Of a DNA stretch of 6,854 nucleotides, positions 1 through 5,236 are shown piece by piece; positions within the stretch are counted from its first letter, which is position 1, and every line of letters begins with the position of its first letter. Below the pieces are notes generated by a model that worked only from the letters and a program-made list of their open reading frames with translations, was not told the DNA's origin and searched no databases. Made by a program: the position numbers and the translations under genes. Source of the stretch: Sediminibacterium sp. (lineage in GTDB: Bacteria; Bacteroidota; Bacteroidia; Chitinophagales; Chitinophagaceae); assembly GCA_028288645.1 (NCBI GenBank), contig JAQBNJ010000006.1:1-6854 (forward strand), given 5' to 3'.

Positions 1-22
1 GAACGTATGCCTATGCAAAACG

Positions 23-44
23 GTCTTTGTGAGGACACAAAGAC
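23..44. other. Short perfect hairpin, possible end of an upstream unit
   Basis: Two perfect 9-base arms (GTCTTTGTG at 23-31 and CACAAAGAC at 36-44) enclose the four-base loop AGGA. The + strand has no T-run after the stem and continues into GGCCCC. The - strand has only a short CGTTTT after it, so this is not a textbook intrinsic terminator in either direction. It may be the tail of a gene or transcription unit left of the window, or part of the repeat-rich gap before the first gene. The hairpin is seen directly; the role is a guess. Confidence 0.4.
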
Positions 45-55
45 GGCCCCGAATG

Positions 56-92
56 TCAACGAACCACAAACTCCAAACCACAAACCACAAAC
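56..92 (+). repeat. CAAACTCC/CAAACCA-type dispersed repeat, copy 1
   Basis: Positions 56-85 are identical, base for base over 30 bases, to 1476-1505. The sequence is built of short units such as CCACAAAC and CTCCAAAC and is almost free of T. A further CCACAAAC unit extends this copy to about 92. A related copy in the opposite orientation lies at 1424-1447. The low complexity and recurrence only in gaps suggest a dispersed intergenic repeat family rather than coding sequence. Confidence 0.75.
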
Positions 93-133
93 AGCGCAGC
101 CCCCGTTTTCCACGCCTGTTAATAATAAGATGA

Positions 134-163
134 TTTACAAATGCAATTTCGCTTGCATATAAT
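134..163 (+). promoter_or_regulatory. Possible promoter/operator region before the YkuK-like gene
   Basis: An 18-base inverted repeat, ATGCAA-N6-TTGCAT, lies at 141-158. It sits between TTTACA (134-139) and TATAAT (158-163), which are 18 bases apart and so look like an E. coli-type -35/-10 pair. Bacteroidota housekeeping promoters normally use a TAnnTTTG -7 element instead, so the resemblance may be accidental in this AT-rich stretch. The inverted repeat would sit in the spacer as an operator would. Both patterns are seen; function is inferred and weak. Confidence 0.25.
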
Positions 164-189
164 GCTTAAATTACAAAAACATCACTCTT

Positions 190-663
190 ATGCGCTGGAG
201 AAAATTTAATGGCGAAAACATCAATCTTCCGATCAAGGAAGCGGTAAAAGAAGCTATTCAAAGGGAGAGGGCGAATGGCATTAAACTCAAAGTTTGTATT
301 GGCACCGACAGCCAGGTAAAAGGCGAAGACACTGAATTTGCAACAGTGATCGTATTCCTGCGCGAACACAATGGTGGCTTTATGTACATCCACAATGAAA
401 AGACCAAACAGAAATTCCATATCAAGGAACGTATGCTGGTAGAAGTAGCCAAGAGCATTGAAGTTGCTTACGAGCTATGCGATCTTTTTATTGAACACCA
501 GGTTGATATGGAAGTGCATGCCGACATCAACACCAACCCGCAATTCAAAAGCAATGATGCTTTGCGCGAAGCCATGGGCTATATTCTCGGAATGGGCTTT
601 GCCTTTAAAGCCAAGCCGGAAGCTTTTGCGAGTAGTTGTTGTGCGGATAAGGTAGTTAATTAG
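190..663 (+). CDS. YkuK-type ribonuclease H-like protein (DUF458 family)
   Basis: A 157-residue protein of the family named after Bacillus subtilis YkuK (DUF458), predicted to have an RNase H-like fold. No proven reaction is known to me. Family signatures are clear: IGTDSQ at residues 37-42 on the first strand, an acidic helix around ERMLVEVAKS (80-89), HADINTNP at 110-117, AMGYILGMGF at 128-137, and a C-terminal SSCCADKVV (148-156). D40, E83 or E85, D112 and D153 are candidates for a metal-binding acidic set, by analogy with RNase H folds. The length fits the family. No signal peptide or membrane segment is seen, so the protein is probably cytoplasmic. The ATG at 190 gives the expected N-terminus and has no Shine-Dalgarno. 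It stands alone on its strand and converges on engB across a palindromic repeat. The family assignment is firm; any nuclease activity is inference. Confidence 0.9.
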   Translation: MRWRKFNGENINLPIKEAVKEAIQRERANGIKLKVCIGTDSQVKGEDTEFATVIVFLREHNGGFMYIHNEKTKQKFHIKERMLVEVAKSIEVAYELCDLFIEHQVDMEVHADINTNPQFKSNDALREAMGYILGMGFAFKAKPEAFASSCCADKVVN

Positions 664-666
664 GAA

Positions 667-802
667 GGCTACGAGCTTTGAGCTGCGAGCTCTATGAGCC
701 TGGTGGGTCTAAGTTTGAAGCTTCTCTAAATTATGGTGGATTCACTAGCCTTCCAGCGAATGCAAGCCTGGCTCACAGCTCGCAGCTCAAAGCTCACGGC
801 TT
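667..802. repeat. REP-like palindromic element built of GAGCT words
   Basis: The 19 bases GAGCTTTGAGCTGCGAGCT at 673-691 reappear perfectly in inverted orientation at 777-795, about 85 bases apart. Similarity continues on both sides: ATGAGCC at 694-700 faces GGCTCAC at 770-776, and AAGGCT faces GGCTT at the outer ends. The centre carries the perfect palindrome GAAGCTTC (717-724). The element fills nearly the whole gap between the two convergent genes, and its right arm contains the engB stop codon (794-796). It resembles a repetitive extragenic palindrome pair. It could act as a bidirectional transcript end or mRNA stabiliser, but there is no T-run. Confidence 0.8.
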
Positions 803-1423
803 GATTTCCTTATTGCAGCTTTCGATATACTCCAGGATCTCCTCTCTTCCCAGTTTTTTTTCCGCGCTGGTTACAAAGTGGCGGGGTAAGAATTGCCAGG
901 ATTCGAGGAGTTTATCTAAGAATGCTTTTACATTGCGTTCCACTACTGCCGGTTTTTCTTTATCGGATTTTGTAAAGACGAGGCTGAACTTCACATCCCA
1001 TTTATCTAACTGGTTCACAAATTCGATGTCGTTCTTTTGCGGAGAGTGGCGGGCATCAATCAAAACAAATACCTGTACTAAGTTTTCTCTTTTGCGCAGG
1101 TAGCCATTGATCATTTCTTCCCATCTTGCCCTTTCACTCTGTGAGCGTTTGGCATAACCATAACCTGGCAGATCTACCAGGAACCATTTTGCTTTGGGGC
1201 CGCGTTCGCCGGAAGAACTTTCTATTTCAAAATGATTGATCAATTGTGTTTTACCGGGAGTGGCTGATGTCTTGGCAAGTCCTCTCTGCCCCGTAACCAT
1301 ATTGATCAACGAAGATTTGCCCACATTACTCCGCCCGATAAATGCATATTCCGGTCTGTCGGGTTTGGGGCATTGAGTGATTAATGCAGAAGAGATGAGG
1401 TATTTGGCGGATTTGATTATCAT
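794..1423 (-). CDS. engB: Ribosome biogenesis GTP-binding protein EngB (YihA/YsxC)
   Basis: A 209-residue TRAFAC-class GTPase needed for large-subunit ribosome assembly in bacteria where it has been studied. All G motifs are visible: G1 GRSNVGKS at residues 30-37, the G2 threonine in ATPGKTQ (54-60), G3 DLPG at 84-87 within the EngB-typical DLPGYGYAKRS, G4 TKSD at 151-154, and G5 TSA at 185-187. Length and the short N-terminal extension (MIIKSAKYLISSA) match the family, supporting the ATG at 1421-1423. No base separates this ATG from the arm of an inverted repeat upstream, and no Shine-Dalgarno is present. The stop codon lies in another repeat, which may have set the last residues (EIKP). It is probably the last gene of a leftward unit behind gpmI and the haem-binding gene. 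Confidence 0.97.
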   Translation of the reverse strand: MIIKSAKYLISSALITQCPKPDRPEYAFIGRSNVGKSSLINMVTGQRGLAKTSATPGKTQLINHFEIESSSGERGPKAKWFLVDLPGYGYAKRSQSERARWEEMINGYLRKRENLVQVFVLIDARHSPQKNDIEFVNQLDKWDVKFSLVFTKSDKEKPAVVERNVKAFLDKLLESWQFLPRHFVTSAEKKLGREEILEYIESCNKEIKP

Positions 1424-1505
1424 GTTTGGGGTTTGGAGTTTGGGGTTTGTCGGATTTTAGAGGTGTCTTCGAGTTTCAACGAACCACAAACTCCAAACCA
1501 CAAAC
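1424..1505. repeat. Inverted repeat of CAAACTCC type between the haem-binding gene and engB
   Basis: Arms of 24 bases at 1424-1447 and 1482-1505 are complementary at 22 of 24 positions, with a 34-base centre. The right arm is part of a 30-base stretch (1476-1505) identical to 56-85. The left arm begins directly against the engB start codon (1421-1423). The right arm ends 11 bases before the haem-binding gene's stop (1517-1519). In a leftward transcript the hairpin would stand immediately before the engB AUG. It appears to be a dispersed repeat; any effect on engB translation is inference. Confidence 0.8.
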
Positions 1506-1516
1506 TCCAAACAAAC

Positions 1517-2008
1517 TCATTTTCTTTTAATAACCAGGCTATCCGCCGGGTTCGTTGCTTTAATACCGTCTCTTAATACCTCGCACCAGTTAAATAATAT
1601 TTCTTTTTCTTCCTTGGTCAATATCGCGTCTTTGTGGATGAGGGTGTAAGAAGGTAAAGGCATGCCACCATCTCTTACTTCCTTGATGCACTCTTCCAGT
1701 TTTTCATATTGACGCGCTACACGGTATTTGTCGAACTCATTAAAGTTGAGTTTACGTTTGCCGTCTTTCACATGGCTTGCCAACCACCAGCTTACCGGTT
1801 GCACTTCGGCATACCACGGGTATCTGGTGCTGTTACTGTGGCAATCATTACAGGCTTTGGCAAGAATAACTTTTACATTTGCGGGTACCACAAAACTTTT
1901 AGAAATATCATTTGATGTATCATTTGATGAATTCTTCGCAGGACGGAAAGCCTGCATAACCAAAAATATTACCAGCAATACAAGAAGAATTCTTTTGAAG
2001 AGTTTCAT
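1517..2008 (-). CDS. Membrane-anchored haem-binding (Haem_bd-type) c-type cytochrome-like protein
   Basis: A 163-residue protein with a basic N-terminus (MKLFKR) followed by one hydrophobic segment at about residues 7-20. This is a signal peptide or membrane anchor placing the rest in the periplasm. A c-type haem site CNDCH is at 53-57. The surrounding pattern NDCHSNSTRYPWY, then VQPVSWWLASHVKDGKRKLNFNEF (69-92), is characteristic of the Bacteroidota Haem_bd domain. M116 in GGMPLPSY is a candidate distal haem ligand. The protein likely carries one covalently attached haem and works in electron transfer or redox sensing, but no partner is visible here. The start lies 17 bases after the gpmI stop, indicating co-transcription. 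The link with phosphoglycerate mutase and EngB gives no functional clue. The domain call is strong; the role is unknown. Confidence 0.88.
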   Translation of the reverse strand: MKLFKRILLVLLVIFLVMQAFRPAKNSSNDTSNDISKSFVVPANVKVILAKACNDCHSNSTRYPWYAEVQPVSWWLASHVKDGKRKLNFNEFDKYRVARQYEKLEECIKEVRDGGMPLPSYTLIHKDAILTKEEKEILFNWCEVLRDGIKATNPADSLVIKRK

Positions 2009-2025
2009 TCGAATAATTTAGACTT

Positions 2026-3546
2026 TTAAATTAGCACATTTCCCGTCATTTCTTTCGGAATAGGCAATCCCATCATGGTTAATATGGTTGGAGCTATATC
2101 ACCCAGCTTGCCGGTTTTTACTGTGCCTTTCCAATCTTTATCGATAATAAAAAGTGGAACAGGATTGAGGCTATGCTGCGTATTGGGTGAGCCATCTTCA
2201 TTGATCATATAATCTGCATTGCCATGATCTGCGGTGAGAAAAACAGTATAACCATGCTCCAGTGCAGCTGTTACTACGCGGTTCACACAGGCATCTACCG
2301 TTTCGGCTGCTTTAACAACTGCATTGAAAACGCCCGTATGCCCTACCATATCTGTATTGGCATAGTTAAGGCAGATAAAATCAGCGCTTTCATTTTCAAT
2401 TTCGGGAATGAGCTTGTCTGTGATGCCTACAGCACTCATCTCAGGTTGAAGATCATAGGTAGCTACTTTGGGTGATGGAACCATAATACGGCTCTCGCCC
2501 TCAAAAGGTTCTTCGCGGCCACCGCTAAAAAAGAAAGTTACATGCGGGTATTTTTCTGTTTCGGCAATGCGGATCTGTTTCTTACCGTTATTCGCGAGGA
2601 TCTCGCCCAATGTATTCGTGAGGTTATCATTCTCGAATATCACGTGCACATTCTGAAACTTATGATCATACATCGTCATAGTGGTATAATCGATGTTGAG
2701 TTTGTGCATATCAAAATCAGGATGATCAGCCTGCGTTAATACTTCGGTTATTTCGCGGCAACGGTCGGTTCTGAAATTGAAACAAAGCGCCACATCTCCG
2801 TCTTTGATCAACGCAAGCGGTTGCTGCGCTTCATTCACAATAACCGTTGGTTTGATAAATTCATCCGTAACATTGGCCGCATACGATTGCTCAATTGCTG
2901 CCAGGGCGTCGGTTGCTTTTGCGCCCTCGCCTTTTACCAGGCAGTCGTAAGCCAGTTTAACTCTTTCCCAACGTTTGTCCCTGTCCATCGCGTAGTAACG
3001 TCCACTCACAGAAGCGATCTTGCCTACAGATCCTTTCATATGCTCCTGTAATTCCTTCATAAAACCCAAACCGCTTTTTGGATCGGTATCTCTACCATCC
3101 GTAAACGCGTGAACATATACTTCAGTCAAACCTTCGCACTTGCAATCATCGCAGATCGCTTTGATATGATTGATATGCGAGTGCACACCACCATCGCTCA
3201 CCAACCCCAGTAAATGCAATGGTTTGTTTGATGATTTTGCGAGGCGTATACAGGCTAACAAATGTTCATTGCCGGTTAATTCGCCTTTGCGGATAGAAAC
3301 GTTGATCCTTTCCAGTTCCTGGTACACAATGCGGCCTGCACCCAGGTTCAGATGGCCCACTTCGCTGTTTCCCATTTGTCCGGCAGGTAAGCCTACATCC
3401 TCACCACAGGTAATTAAGGTGGTATTAGGATATTTTGAATATAAGGAACTCACGAACGGAACATTCGCATTCTGGATAGCGTCGGCTGATCTTACCTTAC
3501 CAAGGCCCCAGCCGTCCATAATAACTAATATTGCTTTCTTATTCAT
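2026..3546 (-). CDS. gpmI: 2,3-bisphosphoglycerate-independent phosphoglycerate mutase
   Basis: A 506-residue cytoplasmic enzyme interconverting 3- and 2-phosphoglycerate in lower glycolysis and gluconeogenesis. It belongs to the alkaline phosphatase superfamily and uses two Mn ions. The catalytic set is complete. D11 lies in MDGWG and the phosphoserine nucleophile S61 in GNSEVGHLNLGAG. Further metal ligands are D399 and H403 (NTDMVGHTG), D440 and H441 (TADHGNAD) and H458 (NTQHS). Substrate-binding residues include H122 (GGVHSH), R152 and D153 (DGRDTDP), R183 (SGRYYAMDRD), R259 and R262 (FRTDR) and K332 (EKYPHVT). Length is normal for the family (about 510). The start at 3546 gives the standard MNKKAILVIMDGWG N-terminus. 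It is the first gene of a probable leftward unit and divergent from the DUF4783 gene. Confidence 0.98.
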   Translation of the reverse strand: MNKKAILVIMDGWGLGKVRSADAIQNANVPFVSSLYSKYPNTTLITCGEDVGLPAGQMGNSEVGHLNLGAGRIVYQELERINVSIRKGELTGNEHLLACIRLAKSSNKPLHLLGLVSDGGVHSHINHIKAICDDCKCEGLTEVYVHAFTDGRDTDPKSGLGFMKELQEHMKGSVGKIASVSGRYYAMDRDKRWERVKLAYDCLVKGEGAKATDALAAIEQSYAANVTDEFIKPTVIVNEAQQPLALIKDGDVALCFNFRTDRCREITEVLTQADHPDFDMHKLNIDYTTMTMYDHKFQNVHVIFENDNLTNTLGEILANNGKKQIRIAETEKYPHVTFFFSGGREEPFEGESRIMVPSPKVATYDLQPEMSAVGITDKLIPEIENESADFICLNYANTDMVGHTGVFNAVVKAAETVDACVNRVVTAALEHGYTVFLTADHGNADYMINEDGSPNTQHSLNPVPLFIIDKDWKGTVKTGKLGDIAPTILTMMGLPIPKEMTGNVLI

Positions 3547-3550
3547 AGTA

Positions 3551-3558
3551 TAAAATTA
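3551..3558 (-). promoter_or_regulatory. Possible -7 element of the gpmI promoter
   Basis: Read on the - strand, TAATTTTA ends four bases before the gpmI ATG and differs at one position from the Bacteroidota -7 consensus TAnnTTTG. No convincing TTTG -33 element is seen at the expected distance. If used, it would give an mRNA with almost no leader. The match is weak and the stretch is AT-rich. Confidence 0.3.
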
Positions 3559-3617
3559 CTGCATTTGCATTTGATGAATAGATGTTAACTTTAACCCAAT
3601 ACCCGCCCTTGCCGAGT

Positions 3618-3634
3618 TTGGCATGTTTTTGGCA
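3618..3634 (+). promoter_or_regulatory. Sigma-54-type -24/-12 promoter before the DUF4783 gene
   Basis: TTGGCATGTTTTTGGCA fits the sigma-54 consensus (YTGGCACG-N4-TTGCW) with two differences. It has the invariant spacing: GG at 3620-3621, ten bases, then GC at 3632-3633. The predicted transcript start near 3645 would leave a leader of about 12 bases before the ATG at 3657. A 7-base inverted repeat, TACCCGC (3600-3606) and GCGGGTA (3639-3645), frames the element. No TAnnTTTG box is seen in this gap on the + strand. The alternative reading is a chance direct repeat of TTTGGCAT (3617-3624, 3628-3635). Sigma-54 is common in this phylum, but no activator gene is in the window. Confidence 0.5.
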
Positions 3635-3656
3635 TTTAGCGGGTAACAATCAGTAT

Positions 3657-4037
3657 ATGAAAAAGATATTCCTCTTAATAGGCTTGATGATCGGGTTAAT
3701 GTCATTCAGCCCGCAGAACGACCCTTCCGCGATCGCCAATGCGTTAAAAACCGCAGATGGTGACAGGGTAAGCGCATTTTTTGATGACTACGTAGATATT
3801 AAACTGCTCGAAAAACCCGAAGTAAAAAACATGGGCCGTAACCAGGCCGCGATAACGTTAAAAACCTTTTTTTCTGAAAATGGGATCAAGGGTTTTGAAA
3901 CCACTTCACAAAGGGAAATGTCGGGTACGATGTACCTTACCGGTAAACTGGTAAATAGTACCAAGGGATATAATATTACCATCATGATGAAATCGAAAGA
4001 TGGTAAATGGCAGATCATTACCCTACGTATCAGTTAA
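3657..4037 (+). CDS. Small exported DUF4783 protein
   Basis: A 126-residue protein of the DUF4783 family, a Bacteroidota family of small exported proteins of unknown function with an NTF2-like look. Residues 1-18 (MKKIFLLIGLMIGLMSFS) form a signal peptide. No cysteine follows, so it is not a lipoprotein, and cleavage is likely near residues 18-20. The mature part opens with an amphipathic helix containing DPSAIANALKTADGDRVSAFFDDYVDI (22-48). It continues with a second helix (62-75) and ends in strands including TMYLTGKLVNS, YNITIMMKSKDGKWQIITLRIS. The ATG at 3657 was chosen over an in-frame ATG at 3582, because the upstream stretch overlaps the promoter and would bury the signal peptide. The gene is monocistronic: its own promoter in front and a strong terminator behind. 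It is divergent from gpmI. The function is unknown. Confidence 0.85.
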   Translation: MKKIFLLIGLMIGLMSFSPQNDPSAIANALKTADGDRVSAFFDDYVDIKLLEKPEVKNMGRNQAAITLKTFFSENGIKGFETTSQREMSGTMYLTGKLVNSTKGYNITIMMKSKDGKWQIITLRIS

Positions 4038-4056
4038 GATATCGTTTAATGAATTG

Positions 4057-4090
4057 AAAGGCTGTTTCGTAAGAGACGGCCTTTTTTATT
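4057..4090 (+). terminator. Intrinsic terminator of the DUF4783 gene
   Basis: A stem of 12 pairs (left arm 4057-4068, right arm 4073-4084) with two G-U pairs is closed by the loop GTAA, a GNRA-type tetraloop. A T-rich run follows (4082-4087, then ATTTT). The stem starts 20 bases after the stop codon. This cleanly separates the DUF4783 transcript from nadC. Confidence 0.9.
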
Positions 4091-4099
4091 TTAGCGAAG

Positions 4100-4176
4100 G
4101 ATGGCACGCGGATCGTACGGAAAGGAACGGATATTAACGGATCTGATCCGCGAAAATCCGTTCGATCCGTGTCATC
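4100..4176. repeat. GGAT/ATCC-rich imperfect palindromic repeat
   Basis: The left arm (4100-4121, GATGGCACGCGGATCG then TACGGA) is complementary to the right arm (4157-4176, TCCGTTCGATCCGTGTCATC). The exceptions are two mismatches and a two-base bulge. The middle is full of ACGGAT and ATCCG words and includes the tight palindrome CGGATC-T-GATCCG (4138-4150). From memory, ATCCGTGTCATC-like words occur as dispersed intergenic palindromes in several unrelated bacteria. It lies between the terminator of the preceding gene and the nadC promoter. Confidence 0.7.
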
Positions 4177-4198
4177 AGCGTTACCATTTTTTCTTCCC

Positions 4199-4206
4199 TA
4201 CATTTG
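4199..4206 (+). promoter_or_regulatory. Bacteroidota-type -7 element before nadC
   Basis: TACATTTG matches the Bacteroidota -7 consensus TAnnTTTG at every fixed base and ends four bases before the nadC ATG (4211). A -33 element is not obvious. Transcription starting about seven bases beyond the box would fall at the start codon, so the mRNA may be leaderless or nearly so. The exact match and position make it the best housekeeping promoter candidate in the window. Confidence 0.55.
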
Positions 4207-4210
4207 CAAT

Positions 4211-5071
4211 ATGAAATCTTTCGATGAACGTTTGCATCATTTAATTACAGAAGCTCTACAGGAAGATGTAGGTGATGGAGATCATTCAACGCTCAGCAGT
4301 ATTCCGGCTGATAGGATGGGTAAGTCTGTGTTAAAAATCAAACAGGACGGCGTATTGGCGGGAATGGATGTGGCCGAAAAGATCTTCCAATTCAAAGAAT
4401 CCGGTATCGTTTTCACAGCATTTAAAAAGGATGGTGATATCGTATCCAATGGAGAAAAAGCATTTGAGGTAGAAGCATCGGTACATAACATTTTGACCTG
4501 TGAAAGGTTGGTGCTGAATTGTATGCAGAGAATGAGCGGTATTGCCACGCTTACCCATCGTTATACAGAAAAGCTAAAAGGATATCACACGCGGTTGCTT
4601 GATACACGAAAGACCACACCTAATTTCCGTTTATTGGAAAAAGAAGCGGTGTGCATTGGTGGTGGTGTGAATCATCGTTTTGGTTTGTATGATATGATCA
4701 TGCTGAAAGACAATCATATTGATTACTGCGGAGGGATAGAACAGGCGATCGATGCTGCGTACGCATACACTCAAAAATTAAAACATCCACTCAAAATTGA
4801 AGTAGAAACCAGGACCCTCGAAGATGTGAAAAAAGTATGCGATACCGCCAAAGGAAAGGTATTTCGCATCATGCTTGATAATTTTACCCCTGAAAAAATT
4901 TCTGAAGCATTACAAATGATCAATGGTGAATTTGAAACGGAAGCAAGCGGCGGTATTAATCTCGAAACGATAGAAGCCTATGCAGCAACGGGTGTTGATT
5001 ATGTGAGTGTGGGAGGATTGATACACCAGGCGCAGAGCATCGACCTGAGTTTGAAAGCCAGCATGGAATAG
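4211..5071 (+). CDS. nadC: Nicotinate-nucleotide pyrophosphorylase (quinolinate phosphoribosyltransferase)
   Basis: A 286-residue cytoplasmic enzyme of de novo NAD synthesis. It converts quinolinate and phosphoribosyl pyrophosphate to nicotinate mononucleotide with loss of CO2 and pyrophosphate. An N-terminal open-faced sandwich domain spans roughly residues 1-110, and a TIM-barrel-like domain follows. Conserved motifs seen are ERLVLNCMQRMSGIAT (98-113), DTRKTTP (131-137), GGGVNHRFGLYDMIMLKDNH (150-169, with H155, R156 and K166), E197 in IEVET, MLDN (221-224), EASGGIN (244-250) and GVDYVSVGGL (261-270). Length is typical. The ATG at 4211 gives the family-like MKSFDERLHHLI N-terminus. An in-frame ORF extension to 4169 would run into the repeat and promoter and is rejected. 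No nadA or nadB is in the window, so the gene stands apart from the rest of its pathway here. Confidence 0.97.
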   Translation: MKSFDERLHHLITEALQEDVGDGDHSTLSSIPADRMGKSVLKIKQDGVLAGMDVAEKIFQFKESGIVFTAFKKDGDIVSNGEKAFEVEASVHNILTCERLVLNCMQRMSGIATLTHRYTEKLKGYHTRLLDTRKTTPNFRLLEKEAVCIGGGVNHRFGLYDMIMLKDNHIDYCGGIEQAIDAAYAYTQKLKHPLKIEVETRTLEDVKKVCDTAKGKVFRIMLDNFTPEKISEALQMINGEFETEASGGINLETIEAYAATGVDYVSVGGLIHQAQSIDLSLKASME

Positions 5072-5089
5072 TTTAATGCATACAACAAC

Positions 5090-5189
5090 TCTCTGTGAAA
5101 CTCTGTGTATTCTGTGTCTCTGTGGTGAAGCCTTCGCTTCGATCCTTTTTTCACCACAGAGACACGGAGTATACAGAGTTTCACAGAGA
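5090..5189. repeat. Long palindromic repeat with 40-base arms (CTCTGTG/CACAGAG type)
   Basis: Arms 5090-5129 and 5150-5189 match at 37 of 40 positions around a 20-base centre. The three differences (5107/5172, 5110/5169, 5113/5166) all become G-U pairs in + strand RNA, so that transcript could form an unbroken 40-pair stem. The arms are made of CTCTGTG-like words. From memory, similar CACAGAGACAC palindromes are scattered in gaps of many unrelated genomes. It fills most of the gap between nadC and the SUI1-type gene. No T-run follows, so it is not a standard terminator. Confidence 0.85.
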
Positions 5190-5214
5190 AAAGCTGACAA
5201 TAAACAGATATTTA

Positions 5215-5222
5215 TAATTTTT
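5215..5222 (+). promoter_or_regulatory. Possible -7 element before the SUI1-type gene
   Basis: TAATTTTT differs from TAnnTTTG at the last base only and ends 14 bases before the ATG at 5237. No clear -33 element is seen. It lies just after the long palindrome, where an independent promoter would be expected. The evidence is weak because the surroundings are AT-rich. Confidence 0.25.
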
Positions 5223-5236
5223 ATCCCTGCTTGATC

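Noticed and set aside
23..44. Hairpin as an intrinsic terminator
   Set aside because: No T-run follows on the + strand and only four Ts on the - strand, so it is recorded as a hairpin of unknown role.
1..162. Frame 1 is open from the left edge to a stop at 160-162, and frame 3 to a stop at 30-32, so a gene from the left might end here
   Set aside because: Frame 1 translates the CAAACTCC repeat into a low-complexity peptide. The frame 3 tail is only nine codons, with nothing recognisable. No CDS can be supported.
678..1103. Plus-strand ORF of 141 codons over the engB region
   Set aside because: It begins in the GAGCT repeat and is antisense to engB, whose motifs are complete in the other strand.
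794..3546. A mobile island or defence system on the left half
   Set aside because: All genes here are ordinary core functions with intact motifs. No integrase, tRNA or toxin-antitoxin signature is present.
3582..3656. N-terminal extension of the DUF4783 protein from an upstream in-frame ATG
   Set aside because: It overlaps the sigma-54-like promoter and would place 25 residues before a clear signal peptide starting at 3657.
4169..4210. N-terminal extension of NadC
   Set aside because: The extension lies in repeat and promoter sequence, and MKSFDERLHHLI from 4211 is the family-like start.
5090..5189. CRISPR-like or transposon end interpretation of the long palindrome
   Set aside because: There is a single pair of arms with no regular spacers, no flanking target duplication was found, and there is no transposase gene in the window.
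4910..5200. Minus-strand ORF of 96 codons ending inside nadC and starting in the CTCTGTG palindrome (with a second frame at 4999-5184)
   Set aside because: It is the antisense of nadC plus a translated palindromic repeat. Peptides of this kind arise from CACAGAG repeats and have no domain.
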